From Bacteroidales bacterium UBA1458 (GTDB taxonomy: Bacteria; Bacteroidota; Bacteroidia; Bacteroidales; VadinHA17), in contig DCSU01000061.1 in the NCBI GenBank assembly GCA_002325785.1, forward strand, positions 1 to 18,447: a DNA stretch of 18,447 bases, in the 5' to 3' direction. The position numbers and the translations under genes were made by a program. The stretch's first letter is position 1. Each line of letters opens with the position of its first letter. The notes under the pieces are model-generated. The model ran no database searches and was not told the origin of the DNA. It worked only from the letters and a program-made list of their open reading frames with translations. Positions 1 through 6,725 of the stretch are shown piece by piece.

Positions 1-150
1 TGGGGAATTCAGGGGTTCTATGACCTGTTCTGGAGGGTACTGCCATTGAAAGAGATCCTGCCAAAAATCCTTATTTTAATGAGTATAGGTTTAGTTATGA
101 CATTAGCTTCCATCCGGTTGTTTAAGAAAAGGATTACAAAATTGCAGTAA
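1..150 (+). CDS. ABC-2 type transporter permease, C-terminal fragment (5' end outside window)
   Basis: Frame 1 is open from the first base to a TAA at 148-150 and gives 49 residues. The fragment has a 'GIQGFYDLFWRVLPL' stretch, then one hydrophobic segment (ILILMSIGLVMTLASIRLF) and a basic tail (KKRITK). This is how the last transmembrane helix of many ABC-2 type permeases ends: a short amphipathic 'qGfyDlf.R.lpl.eilp' loop before the final helix and a positive cytoplasmic end. The family call is inferred from this short tail only. The gene converges with the barrel gene that ends at 163, leaving 12 bp between the two stop codons. Substrate and partner ATPase lie outside the window. Confidence 0.6.
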   Translation, partial: WGIQGFYDLFWRVLPLKEILPKILILMSIGLVMTLASIRLFKKRITKLQ

Positions 151-162
151 GATTCAGGACCA

Positions 163-2532
163 TCAGTTCATGATCGCCTTGCTTTTGCTGTCGCTCTCAA
201 CCTCGACCTTCCGGTCAAGCTTTTTAACATTCTTCCCTTTGTTGAATTTGTAAGAATACATGAACTGGATATAGGTCGAAGCATCAAATCCAATAATGTC
301 TGTTGAGGTAAAATCAATGGTTCCAGTCTCGGTCCTGCTCAGTTTAACCTGCTTCGAAAACGGGAGTACCCAAACGAAACCAACAGTGTGGTTCTTTAGC
401 TGTGTCTGCATACCAGGTCCATAAAACGGCAGGTTGTAAGTTTTGGATTGTGCGTTCACAGTTACCCCATTATAGCTCAGGAAGGCAAATACGGTTGTTG
501 TCTTCTTTTTGCCAAGATTGGCAAATGCGGAGCTGGTTATGCTGTAGGAGAAGTAATCCCTGGCCGGTATGGTGACTGACTGACCAATGTACTCATTGAA
601 ATGGCCGTTATAGATCCTTGCATTTATATTTATATACCATAGCATGGCATTGATACCACCCCCCAGTTCATAGCCGTTGAGCAGGTTAAAGGGTTTGGTG
701 AATGTGGTCAGAGTGTTGTCAACGGGAGAATTAATTACCAGAAATTGATTACCTACTTTATTTGAGAAGAATTCATTGTACAGATAAGGTGAAAAATAGT
801 TGCTGCCAAAGTTCCAGGTGTAGGTAAGCTGGAGGCGATCACGATAATCAGGCTTCAGATCCGGATTACCCTGGGTAATATTATAGTTCTGGTCTGTTCT
901 GTAATAGGGATACAATTCGTAAATGCCGGGCCGGTTGATTCTCCTGTTATATGTGAATTTCAGATTATGCGATGCCGAAAATTTATACTGAAGATTGACC
1001 GATGGAAGGAAACAGGTATATACCGGTTCAGTGACCGAATCAGCTTTGATCCTGCTGTTTTCTACCCGGAGCATGGCCTGGAGGCCTATTTTCTTAAGAT
1101 TATAGGTAATACCGCCATAAACAGAATTTCTGAACTCTTCATAATCAAACATATTATCTGATTCCATGTTATCAATTATGAAATTATAACTCATCTGCTG
1201 GTAGTAAAGCTGATACCCTGTTTCAATTTTTGCAGACATCCCTAACGGGTGGACATAATTCAGTTTAGCGGAATAGTAATTGCGGTTATTCAGATTGTTC
1301 TCCAGCCGCGAATAGGTATCTATTGCCTCATCAGTATCATAGACGTACCTTGTATTGGTGAAATCATTTCTCTCATCTGATTTGAACCTGTAATAAGTGT
1401 TCTCAGAGGTGAATTCCTGAATAGGGTTTTTAAATGTCTTTTTGTAAAACAGCGATACTGATGACTCATCGCTTCCAAAGCCGGTATATGTTTCGGAAGA
1501 GATCGTATTCAGGGGTAAATTGTTTTTGTAAAGAGTGGTACTGCTTCCCAGATCAATGTCCTGGTTTAAAGGTTTATAGCTTGCGTTAAAGCTGATGCTG
1601 TTTTTATCGTTGATATAATAATCGAATCCGCTGTTGATTGTTGACATCGTTACTTTTATACCTCCATCCCCGAACATACTGACCGTAGAATCGATCATTG
1701 CGAAACGGCTTTCAGTAGTATTGGTTATGTCAAGGCTCTGCGAAAAATTGAAGGCAGTGATATAAAATGTTATTTTACCCATTGCATAATCAAGACTGCC
1801 TGATACCTGGCTGGTTATCTTATTAAAGGGCTTGAGATTAAGACCAACATTTCCGTTCACCCCATACCTGGCTTCTTTCTTAAGGATAATGTTTAATACG
1901 CCGTCAATGTTCCCTTCGTATTTACCTGACGGATTGCTGATAATTTCAATAGTTTCGATATCTGAAGGAAGGAGCCTGGCAAGGAATTCCTTGTCGCGTT
2001 GCCTGCCATCGACCTGGATTATAAAATTACTGCTGCCGTTAAGCGTGACATTATTCTGAAAATCGACATTGACCTGGGGTATTTTTTTCAGGAGATCGTA
2101 ACCGTTAATTGCGGTTTTGGATACTACGGAAGGAATGGCATAAACGGTCCTGTCAACCATTTCCTTGCCCTTGAGACGCTCCCCAACCACCATAACTTCA
2201 CCTATGCTGGCGGTGGTTTCGCTTAAAAAGATGGTATCAGCTACGACTTCAGGAGTGCCTGCCTCAACAGCAACTTCTTTGCCGCTGGTTTGATAACCGA
2301 CAAAACTTACCCTGATATAATAGTTACCGGGATTGACATTTTCAAGCAGGTAACCTCCGTCGGTCAGGGTAATAACGCCGGTTATCATTGTCGAATCAGG
2401 CAACTGTACCAGCCCGACAGTGGCAAACGGTAAGGGTGTTTTATCTGACTCAAGACATACTGTTCCCCTAATGTTTTGAGCCTGAACGGAAACTGAGGTT
2501 ACAAGAATTAATACTACTAAATACTTTTTCAT
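163..2532 (-). CDS. Outer-membrane beta-barrel family protein with N-terminal carboxypeptidase-regulatory-like domain (TonB-dependent-receptor-like)
   Basis: 789 residues. Residues 1-19 form a Sec signal peptide ending VQAQ. Residues about 20-105 are an Ig-like carboxypeptidase-regulatory domain (NIRGTV start, 'PFATVGL', 'VSFVGYQT'). Residues about 120-220 resemble a receptor plug, with 'INGYDLLKKIPQV', 'FIIQVDGRQRDKEFLARL' and 'IETIEIISNPSGKYEGN'. The remainder is aromatic-rich beta-barrel of the OMP_b-brl_3 type found in Bacteroidota. It is shorter than SusC proteins (about 1000 residues) and has no SusD neighbour, so polysaccharide import by a Sus pair is not indicated. A charged tail of about 25 residues follows the likely last strand (YIQFMYSYKF). 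The start ATG lies 17 bp after the stop of the DUF6263-like gene, so the two are probably co-transcribed. Ligand unknown; uptake or surface binding is an inference. Confidence 0.85.
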   Translation of the reverse strand: MKKYLVVLILVTSVSVQAQNIRGTVCLESDKTPLPFATVGLVQLPDSTMITGVITLTDGGYLLENVNPGNYYIRVSFVGYQTSGKEVAVEAGTPEVVADTIFLSETTASIGEVMVVGERLKGKEMVDRTVYAIPSVVSKTAINGYDLLKKIPQVNVDFQNNVTLNGSSNFIIQVDGRQRDKEFLARLLPSDIETIEIISNPSGKYEGNIDGVLNIILKKEARYGVNGNVGLNLKPFNKITSQVSGSLDYAMGKITFYITAFNFSQSLDITNTTESRFAMIDSTVSMFGDGGIKVTMSTINSGFDYYINDKNSISFNASYKPLNQDIDLGSSTTLYKNNLPLNTISSETYTGFGSDESSVSLFYKKTFKNPIQEFTSENTYYRFKSDERNDFTNTRYVYDTDEAIDTYSRLENNLNNRNYYSAKLNYVHPLGMSAKIETGYQLYYQQMSYNFIIDNMESDNMFDYEEFRNSVYGGITYNLKKIGLQAMLRVENSRIKADSVTEPVYTCFLPSVNLQYKFSASHNLKFTYNRRINRPGIYELYPYYRTDQNYNITQGNPDLKPDYRDRLQLTYTWNFGSNYFSPYLYNEFFSNKVGNQFLVINSPVDNTLTTFTKPFNLLNGYELGGGINAMLWYININARIYNGHFNEYIGQSVTIPARDYFSYSITSSAFANLGKKKTTTVFAFLSYNGVTVNAQSKTYNLPFYGPGMQTQLKNHTVGFVWVLPFSKQVKLSRTETGTIDFTSTDIIGFDASTYIQFMYSYKFNKGKNVKKLDRKVEVESDSKSKAIMN

Positions 2533-2549
2533 TTTCCCTTTTATTGAAT

Positions 2550-3497
2550 TTACTGCAATGCAATGACTTTTGATTCGCCGTTGATATCCATGGGCATCTT
2601 CATGCTAAATCCCGGGGCGCTGATGTCCAGATTTCCAGTTATATGAGTCTTCCCGTTGTCTTCAACTTTCAGCCCGGTAAGCAGGTCAATCACCAGGTTT
2701 GACCTGGTCAATCCTTTTATATCGTCATAGGTTACCGTGGCACCACCCGATTCAATAGGAACAGCATTCGCTGCCGTTCTGATGATTGATTCGGAGGTTA
2801 TGTTTGCCCGGGAACCTTCGATTCTGTCAAGTTTATATGTAGTTGCAATCTCAAGCATCATACCTCCTGAGCTTATCTTCTGGAGGATTTCCCAGGTATC
2901 GCCCGGGGCGACCAGTCTGGCCGGCAAAGACCATGTAAACATCTCAATCATTGTCTTTAACTCGCTGTCGCCAACCGAATTAACAATCTGCTTTTTAACG
3001 GCATCAGCCGTCGGCCCGGTAATGGCAATGGAACTTGTGTCTTTCAGAACCATGTCAGTCAGCATCTTCAGATTGACAATCTCAACCGGCTTGCCTGCGA
3101 AATCCATCTTAACATACAGGGCGTTTTTGCTAAGCCGGTTCATTATGCATGACAAAACATCAGCCGTTTCTGCCGATTTGATATCCCCTTCATTTACAGA
3201 ACTGAAACTGACCGTTTTCCCCATTGTGTTTGTATTGGTAATCAGTGTATCAAAACGTACTTCCGTGATCAGATAATCAGCAGTCAGGTCAATCATTTTG
3301 AGTGACATGGTATAATTGACTTTGGATTCCGTGGTTTGCTGAACACCATTTATCGTTTGCGTGACGGTCTGCTCCGAGACAGACCTGAGCCTGTAGACCT
3401 TGTTTTTCTCCAGGTTCAACTTCAGGTTGGCAGGGTTCTGCGCCATAATTGCAACACAGGACATGATTGCGGTAACAGACAGGATAATTTTTTTCAT
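2550..3497 (-). CDS. Secreted DUF6263-like protein of unknown function
   Basis: 315 residues from the ATG at 3497. An upstream in-frame TTG at 3521 would add eight residues (MINLNNNL), but the ATG directly precedes a clean signal peptide (MKKIILSVTAIMSCVAIMAQ), so I chose the ATG. The mature part is beta-rich and soluble, with no membrane segment. Its pattern fits DUF6263 proteins of Bacteroidota: 'LKLNLEKNKVYRLRSVSEQ', 'CIMNRLSKNALYVKMD', 'PGDTWE' and a closing 'MPMDINGESKVIAL'. Family assignment is from memory of these motifs. The single mature-region Cys is not in a lipobox, so it is probably periplasmic rather than a lipoprotein. It is the first gene of a pair with the barrel gene at 163-2532, and a good -7 box lies at 3529-3536. 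Confidence 0.75.
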   Translation of the reverse strand: MKKIILSVTAIMSCVAIMAQNPANLKLNLEKNKVYRLRSVSEQTVTQTINGVQQTTESKVNYTMSLKMIDLTADYLITEVRFDTLITNTNTMGKTVSFSSVNEGDIKSAETADVLSCIMNRLSKNALYVKMDFAGKPVEIVNLKMLTDMVLKDTSSIAITGPTADAVKKQIVNSVGDSELKTMIEMFTWSLPARLVAPGDTWEILQKISSGGMMLEIATTYKLDRIEGSRANITSESIIRTAANAVPIESGGATVTYDDIKGLTRSNLVIDLLTGLKVEDNGKTHITGNLDISAPGFSMKMPMDINGESKVIALQ

Positions 3498-3524
3498 AAG
3501 GTTGTTGTTAAGGTTTATCAATAA

Positions 3525-3689
3525 GGGTCAAAGCTATGTCAGCGACAGAGGTTTAAGAATGATTTGTCGGTGAACGGAGGAATTACTCTTGCGAACAGCA
3601 GGTTTAGTGGCCGTACGCTACCCGCCATATTCGACATTCAAGGAAAAGCTGATCAGATTTTTAATGAGATAGAATCCAATCTCTCCTGA
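3525..3689 (+). other. Open frame without ATG between the divergent genes; possible gene remnant
   Basis: Between the divergent starts at 3497 and 3766, one plus-strand frame stays open from just after a TAA at 3522-3524 to a TGA at 3687-3689. Its 54 codons have a protein-like composition (for example 'VNGGITLANSRFSG' and 'AIFDIQGKADQIFNEIE') and no ATG. TTG at 3564 or GTG at 3570 are the only plausible starts. It overlaps the minus-strand promoter at 3529-3536. I do not recognise a family. It may be a decayed 3' end of a former gene, or chance. Confidence 0.25.
3529..3536 (-). promoter_or_regulatory. -7 promoter box (TAGCTTTG) for the DUF6263/barrel pair
   Basis: Read on the minus strand, the eight bases are TAGCTTTG, a full match to the Bacteroidota -7 consensus TAnnTTTG. 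Transcription would start near 3521-3525 and leave a leader of about 25 nt before the ATG at 3497. I see no convincing TTTG-like -33 element at the expected distance, so the call rests on the -7 box and its position. Confidence 0.55.
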
Positions 3690-3727
3690 TAGCGGGTTGT
3701 GTATATGTTTTATGCTTAAATTGCAGT

Positions 3728-3735
3728 AATATTTG
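3728..3735 (+). promoter_or_regulatory. Possible -7 box (AATATTTG) for the SMP-30-like gene
   Basis: The eight bases match the Bacteroidota -7 consensus TAnnTTTG at five of six defined positions. The box would give a leader of about 20-25 nt before the ATG at 3766. There is no clear -33 element, so confidence is low. Confidence 0.35.
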
Positions 3736-3765
3736 CCTTATTAACAGGTAATAAAAACAGGTTGT

Positions 3766-4602
3766 ATGAAAAGAGGAAGCATGAAACTGATGTTATTTGC
3801 AGTGGTCATCTCCACTAGTGCAAATTTAACGGCCCAGCATTCACTGGAAAAAATCTGGCAGACCGATTCGACACTTAAGGTTCCTGAATCTGTTCTCTAT
3901 GATGCAGTGGCCCGTGTTTTATATGTCGCGAATATTGGCGGTTCACCGGAAGAGAAGGATGGTAACGGCTCAATAGCAAAAGTTGGCCTGGACGGGCATA
4001 TCATTGATAACTACTGGATTACCGGGCTGGATGCCCCCAAGGGCATGGGCCTGTATAAAAATCTGTTATACGTGGCCAACATTACTGAGGTCGTGGTAAT
4101 AGATATCGATAAGACATCGATAGTGCAACGCATTCCAGTTGAGGGATCTGCATTTCTGAATGATGTAACCGTTGATTCCGAGGGCGTCGTATATGTAAGT
4201 GATTCAAGGTCGAACAGGGTGCACAGAATTGCAAACGGAACAGCAACCGTGTTTCTTGAAAACATAAGAAATGCAAATGGTGTTCTGGCGGTTGACCGGG
4301 ATTTGTATATCTTATCAGATGGAAGACTGCTGAGAGCCGATGCTGACATGAAACTGACAACTCTTGCAGAGGGAATGGACGGAAGCACTGACGGAATCGA
4401 GATGGTAATAGACGATGAATTCATTGTCAGTTGTTGGAGCGGCATCGTTTATTATGTAAAAGCCAACGGATCAAAAGAGGTCCTGCTTGACACCCGGGAT
4501 CAGGGAATGAACTCTGCAGATATCGGGTACGATGAAGAAAACAGGATTCTCTATGTACCCACTTTCTTCAAAAACTCCGTCTTTGCGTATCAGTTAAAAT
4601 AA
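3766..4602 (+). CDS. Secreted SMP-30/gluconolactonase/LRE-like six-bladed beta-propeller protein
   Basis: 278 residues. A signal peptide (about residues 1-24, ending NLTAQ) targets it to the periplasm. The mature protein is made of propeller-blade repeats of the SMP-30/gluconolactonase fold: 'KVPESVLYDAVARVLYVANI', 'LDAPKGMGLYKNLLYVANI', 'FLNDVTVDSEGVVYVSDSR', 'NANGVLAVDRDLYILSDG', 'GSTDGIEMVIDDEFIVSCW' and 'NSADIGYDEENRILYVPTF'. The Glu in the first blade, the Asn-Asp of 'LNDV' and the Asp of 'STDGIE' sit where this family places metal ligands; that placement is by motif, not by structure. Homologues are often mislabelled as ATP/GTP-binding proteins. A second ATG at 3781 (residue 6) follows an AGAGG purine run and could be the true start. 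Whether it hydrolyses a sugar lactone cannot be told. The gene is a single plus-strand unit between two minus-strand blocks. Confidence 0.75.
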   Translation: MKRGSMKLMLFAVVISTSANLTAQHSLEKIWQTDSTLKVPESVLYDAVARVLYVANIGGSPEEKDGNGSIAKVGLDGHIIDNYWITGLDAPKGMGLYKNLLYVANITEVVVIDIDKTSIVQRIPVEGSAFLNDVTVDSEGVVYVSDSRSNRVHRIANGTATVFLENIRNANGVLAVDRDLYILSDGRLLRADADMKLTTLAEGMDGSTDGIEMVIDDEFIVSCWSGIVYYVKANGSKEVLLDTRDQGMNSADIGYDEENRILYVPTFFKNSVFAYQLK

Positions 4603-4627
4603 AGACCCATCGGAAGGATAACAGGTC

Positions 4628-5380
4628 TTACCCCGATCCTGTCAGAAGTAAATGCGCATGAAGAGAAGCCGGCAGTGCACTGTCTATTATGTAAAAGAAA
4701 ACCGCGATGAAGTGTGAGACACTTCCGGCGAGAACCATCAGATGCCACACCAGGTGGGCGTACCTGAAACGGGCCACCCGGAAGAAATAGATGCCCGCCG
4801 AGTAAAACAGCCCACCGATCAGTATCCACATCCAGCCCATAAACGGTAACTTCCTTATAAGAGGCACCAATGCTATCAGTACCAGCCATCCCATTGATGC
4901 ATAAAGAACTATATTATAAAACCCGACCCCGGTGTTATACTTCACCGGCTTAAGCAGCTTAAGGACTATGCCAATGACTGCCAGTCCCCACTCCAGGCCG
5001 AAAATGACCCATCCGAATGGTCCGTGGAGGGTTATCAGTGCCATGGGGGTATAGGTTCCGGCGATAAGCATAAAGATGGCTATCTGGTCTACTGTGAAGA
5101 AGAACTCCTTTGTACGGCCTGCCGGGAGCCAGTGTGTGAACATGGATGAGAGGTATAGTATGACGAGAGTCGCCCCAAAGATGGCAGTTGATACTATGTG
5201 CCATACTGTTCCGACCCTGGCCGAGTATACCACCATCAGAACCAGTGCTGCTACACCGAGCAGTGCCCCGGCAAGATGTGAGAGGGCATTGGCCAGCTCT
5301 TCTCCCCTTGTGAACTTACCCTGTTCGTCCGTTGCTGTCTCAGTTTCTTTCACTACCGCTAATATAAATAGTTGTTGCAT
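4628..5380 (-). CDS. Hemolysin III / PAQR-family integral membrane protein (TrhA/YqfA-like)
   Basis: 250 residues from the ATG at 5380; an upstream in-frame TTG at 5395 is less likely, and a GTG ten codons in would also leave the conserved part whole. About seven transmembrane helices follow a short cytoplasmic N-terminus with the family's 'GEELANALSH' entry. Conserved PAQR/HlyIII residues are present: Ser79-x3-His83 in TM2 ('SSMFTH'), Asp98 in TM3 ('DQIAIFMLIAGTYTP'), and His209-x3-His213 plus His223 in TM7 ('HLVWHLMVLAGSVSHF'). In this superfamily they form the intramembrane metal site. TM3 reads DQ where many bacterial members read DH. Members act in membrane homeostasis or possible lipid hydrolysis; the hemolysin name reflects an old assay and does not imply a toxin. 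It converges with the propeller gene, 25 bp away. Confidence 0.88.
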   Translation of the reverse strand: MQQLFILAVVKETETATDEQGKFTRGEELANALSHLAGALLGVAALVLMVVYSARVGTVWHIVSTAIFGATLVILYLSSMFTHWLPAGRTKEFFFTVDQIAIFMLIAGTYTPMALITLHGPFGWVIFGLEWGLAVIGIVLKLLKPVKYNTGVGFYNIVLYASMGWLVLIALVPLIRKLPFMGWMWILIGGLFYSAGIYFFRVARFRYAHLVWHLMVLAGSVSHFIAVFFYIIDSALPASLHAHLLLTGSG

Positions 5381-5383
5381 GCG

Positions 5384-5417
5384 GCCTGATGTCAAAAAAA
5401 AAAGCTAACCATCAGGC
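5384..5417. repeat. 8-bp perfect inverted repeat around an A/T run, upstream of the hemolysin III-like gene
   Basis: GCCTGATG at 5384-5391 and CATCAGGC at 5410-5417 are exact reverse complements separated by 18 bases that include a run of 11 A (T on the minus strand). The element lies just upstream of the minus-strand ATG at 5380, between it and the stop of the GreA-like gene at 5465. It could be an operator, a leader hairpin, or part of the upstream gene's termination signal. The T run falls inside the loop, not after the stem, so it is not a standard terminator. Confidence 0.5.
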
Positions 5418-5464
5418 GGGCATTCTTTTTGCTTATTTCAGGCGACCGGGTTTTCCCGTTGAGG

Positions 5465-5968
5465 TCACATATAGGATATACCGATAATTTCAAAAACAAT
5501 ATCTGACCTGTCTCGCTTTAAAGTGACTTTGTCTCCGGCTTTCTTATTTATCAATTCTCTGGCCAAAGGTGATATGAATGATAGTTTGCTTTTGGCAATG
5601 TCTGCTTCATCAACGCCTACTATCTGAAAAGTCTGTATTTTCCCGGACTGTTCATTTTTGAGGGTCACTGTTGCACCGAAGGTTATTTCATCCTGAGGTT
5701 GCTCTGAGGGATTAACCAGTCTGGCTTCAGCAATCCTGCTATTCAACAACTGCAGTTTTGCATTGATATGATTCAGGGCAATGCGTTTCTCATTTTCGCT
5801 GGTGCTGCTCAGGGTCTCTTTTTCATTGATCAGTCTCTCTTTTTCACCCAATAACTGATCCATTCCGCCCCGGGTGACAAAGTTTATTACACCTTCCGGC
5901 AGAAATGCCCTCTGTGGTACCATCGGTACTTCTTCCTGGTCGTCTTCCTTGACAAATCCTCTGCTCAT
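5465..5968 (-). CDS. GreA/GreB-family elongation factor-like protein with altered coiled-coil tip
   Basis: 167 residues starting 'MSRGFVKEDDQEE', typical of a Gre-factor subgroup about the length of GreA. Residues about 34-85 form the N-terminal antiparallel coiled coil that enters the RNA polymerase secondary channel. Residues about 92-165 are the FKBP-like C-terminal domain, with 'ITFGATVTL', 'IVGVDEADIAKSKLSFISPLARELI' and 'GDKVTL'. In GreA the coil tip reads GDLSEN, and its Asp and Glu stimulate RNA cleavage. Here the tip reads SSTSENE, so the Glu may be kept while the Asp position is Ser. It may therefore act differently from a housekeeping GreA, for example in transcription stress or polymerase binding; that is inference. 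No neighbour shares an obvious pathway. The next gene downstream starts after an 84-bp gap that holds an inverted repeat. Confidence 0.85.
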   Translation of the reverse strand: MSRGFVKEDDQEEVPMVPQRAFLPEGVINFVTRGGMDQLLGEKERLINEKETLSSTSENEKRIALNHINAKLQLLNSRIAEARLVNPSEQPQDEITFGATVTLKNEQSGKIQTFQIVGVDEADIAKSKLSFISPLARELINKKAGDKVTLKRDRSDIVFEIIGISYM

Positions 5969-6157
5969 GGCTGATGGGTCCTGAGAAATAAAATTACCGA
6001 TTATAGCAGATATTCAATCGATTTCACTCTGTTGTTTAGGTATACAGATTCTCGGCAGGCCGTTCCACAAGTTAAAATAAACCTTTTTTCTTCTTTGAAT
6101 ATCACGGAATGGCATTAGTCTGTCTTCAAAGGCTATGGTCGACGGCTTCCTTCCCTG

Positions 6158-6568
6158 TTACTTTCTTCGGAAGGAATTAATTATAGTTAATGATCCGTCG
6201 GGACTCGTTCGGCTTAGATTCATTGCTTCGTCTTTATATTCAAAGCTCCAAACCACATCCATGACCTGTTCGCCGATATTTAGCGAAAGGATTAATTTTC
6301 CCTCAGCTAATTTCCAGGTGCCTTCATAAGTATCCAGGGTACCTGTACCAGACATATTGCTGGTCATTTTGAATTTACCGTCTTCCATAAAAAAGTAGTC
6401 GCTGACGGCGCTATCAGCCTTCATTTGGTCCTCCGTCATAGTCTGCTCACCCTCAGCGTTGACATAAGTCATTTCAAACATTGTCCAGGTGCCTGTCAGA
6501 TCAATGTCCTGTGCCCAGCAAGCGCTGAATGACAGGAAGCATAGCAAAATAATTACAGTTGTCTTCAT
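6158..6568 (-). CDS. Small secreted lipocalin-like protein
   Basis: 136 residues with a signal peptide (about 1-19, ending SACWAQ). The mature protein opens with 'DLTGTWTMFEMTYVNAEGE' and continues as alternating beta-strands, including 'DYFFMEDGKFKMTS', 'GTYEGTWKL'-like and 'GKLILSLNIGEQ'. The Gly-x-Trp near the start and a second 'YEGTWKLAEGKL' are common in the Bacteroidota lipocalin-like (single small beta-barrel) families. The lone Cys16 is inside the hydrophobic signal segment and no lipobox Asp/Gly context follows, so lipidation is uncertain. Ligand and role are unknown. It is probably its own transcription unit, with a promoter candidate at 6610-6641. Confidence 0.65.
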   Translation of the reverse strand: MKTTVIILLCFLSFSACWAQDIDLTGTWTMFEMTYVNAEGEQTMTEDQMKADSAVSDYFFMEDGKFKMTSNMSGTGTLDTYEGTWKLAEGKLILSLNIGEQVMDVVWSFEYKDEAMNLSRTSPDGSLTIINSFRRK

Positions 6569-6609
6569 GATCTTTCTTTTTCGTCATTTTACACGAATGA
6601 ATATTGGAG

Positions 6610-6641
6610 TAAAGTTATACCCCGGAGAACCCAAAGTCAAT
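6610..6641 (-). promoter_or_regulatory. Promoter candidate (ATTG-N20-TAACTTTA) for the lipocalin-like gene
   Basis: On the minus strand, ATTG (6641-6638) is followed after 20 bases by TAACTTTA (6617-6610). This fits the Bacteroidota layout of a TTTG-like -33 element about 19-21 bases before a TAnnTTTG -7 box, with one mismatch in each element. The predicted leader is about 35 nt. Confidence 0.45.
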
Positions 6642-6725
6642 TATTTTTTAAAGTGTAAAAATGACAGGCAAAGAGGGTAATCAGGCCAACGGTCAGATTG
6701 TGGCTCATTCTCATTTATATCAGTT

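Noticed and set aside
2737..3276. 179-codon plus-strand open frame opposite the DUF6263-like gene
   Set aside because: The minus-strand frame has a signal peptide and family motifs; this one is an antisense shadow.
4603..4627. Intrinsic terminator between the propeller gene and the hemolysin III-like gene
   Set aside because: The AAGACC/GGTCTT arms are short with a 16-base loop and no T run, so the support is too weak.
5969..6157. Small RNA or promoter between the Gre-like and lipocalin-like genes
   Set aside because: I found only a weak -7-like TAATTTTA at 5989-5996 and no stable hairpin with a T run.
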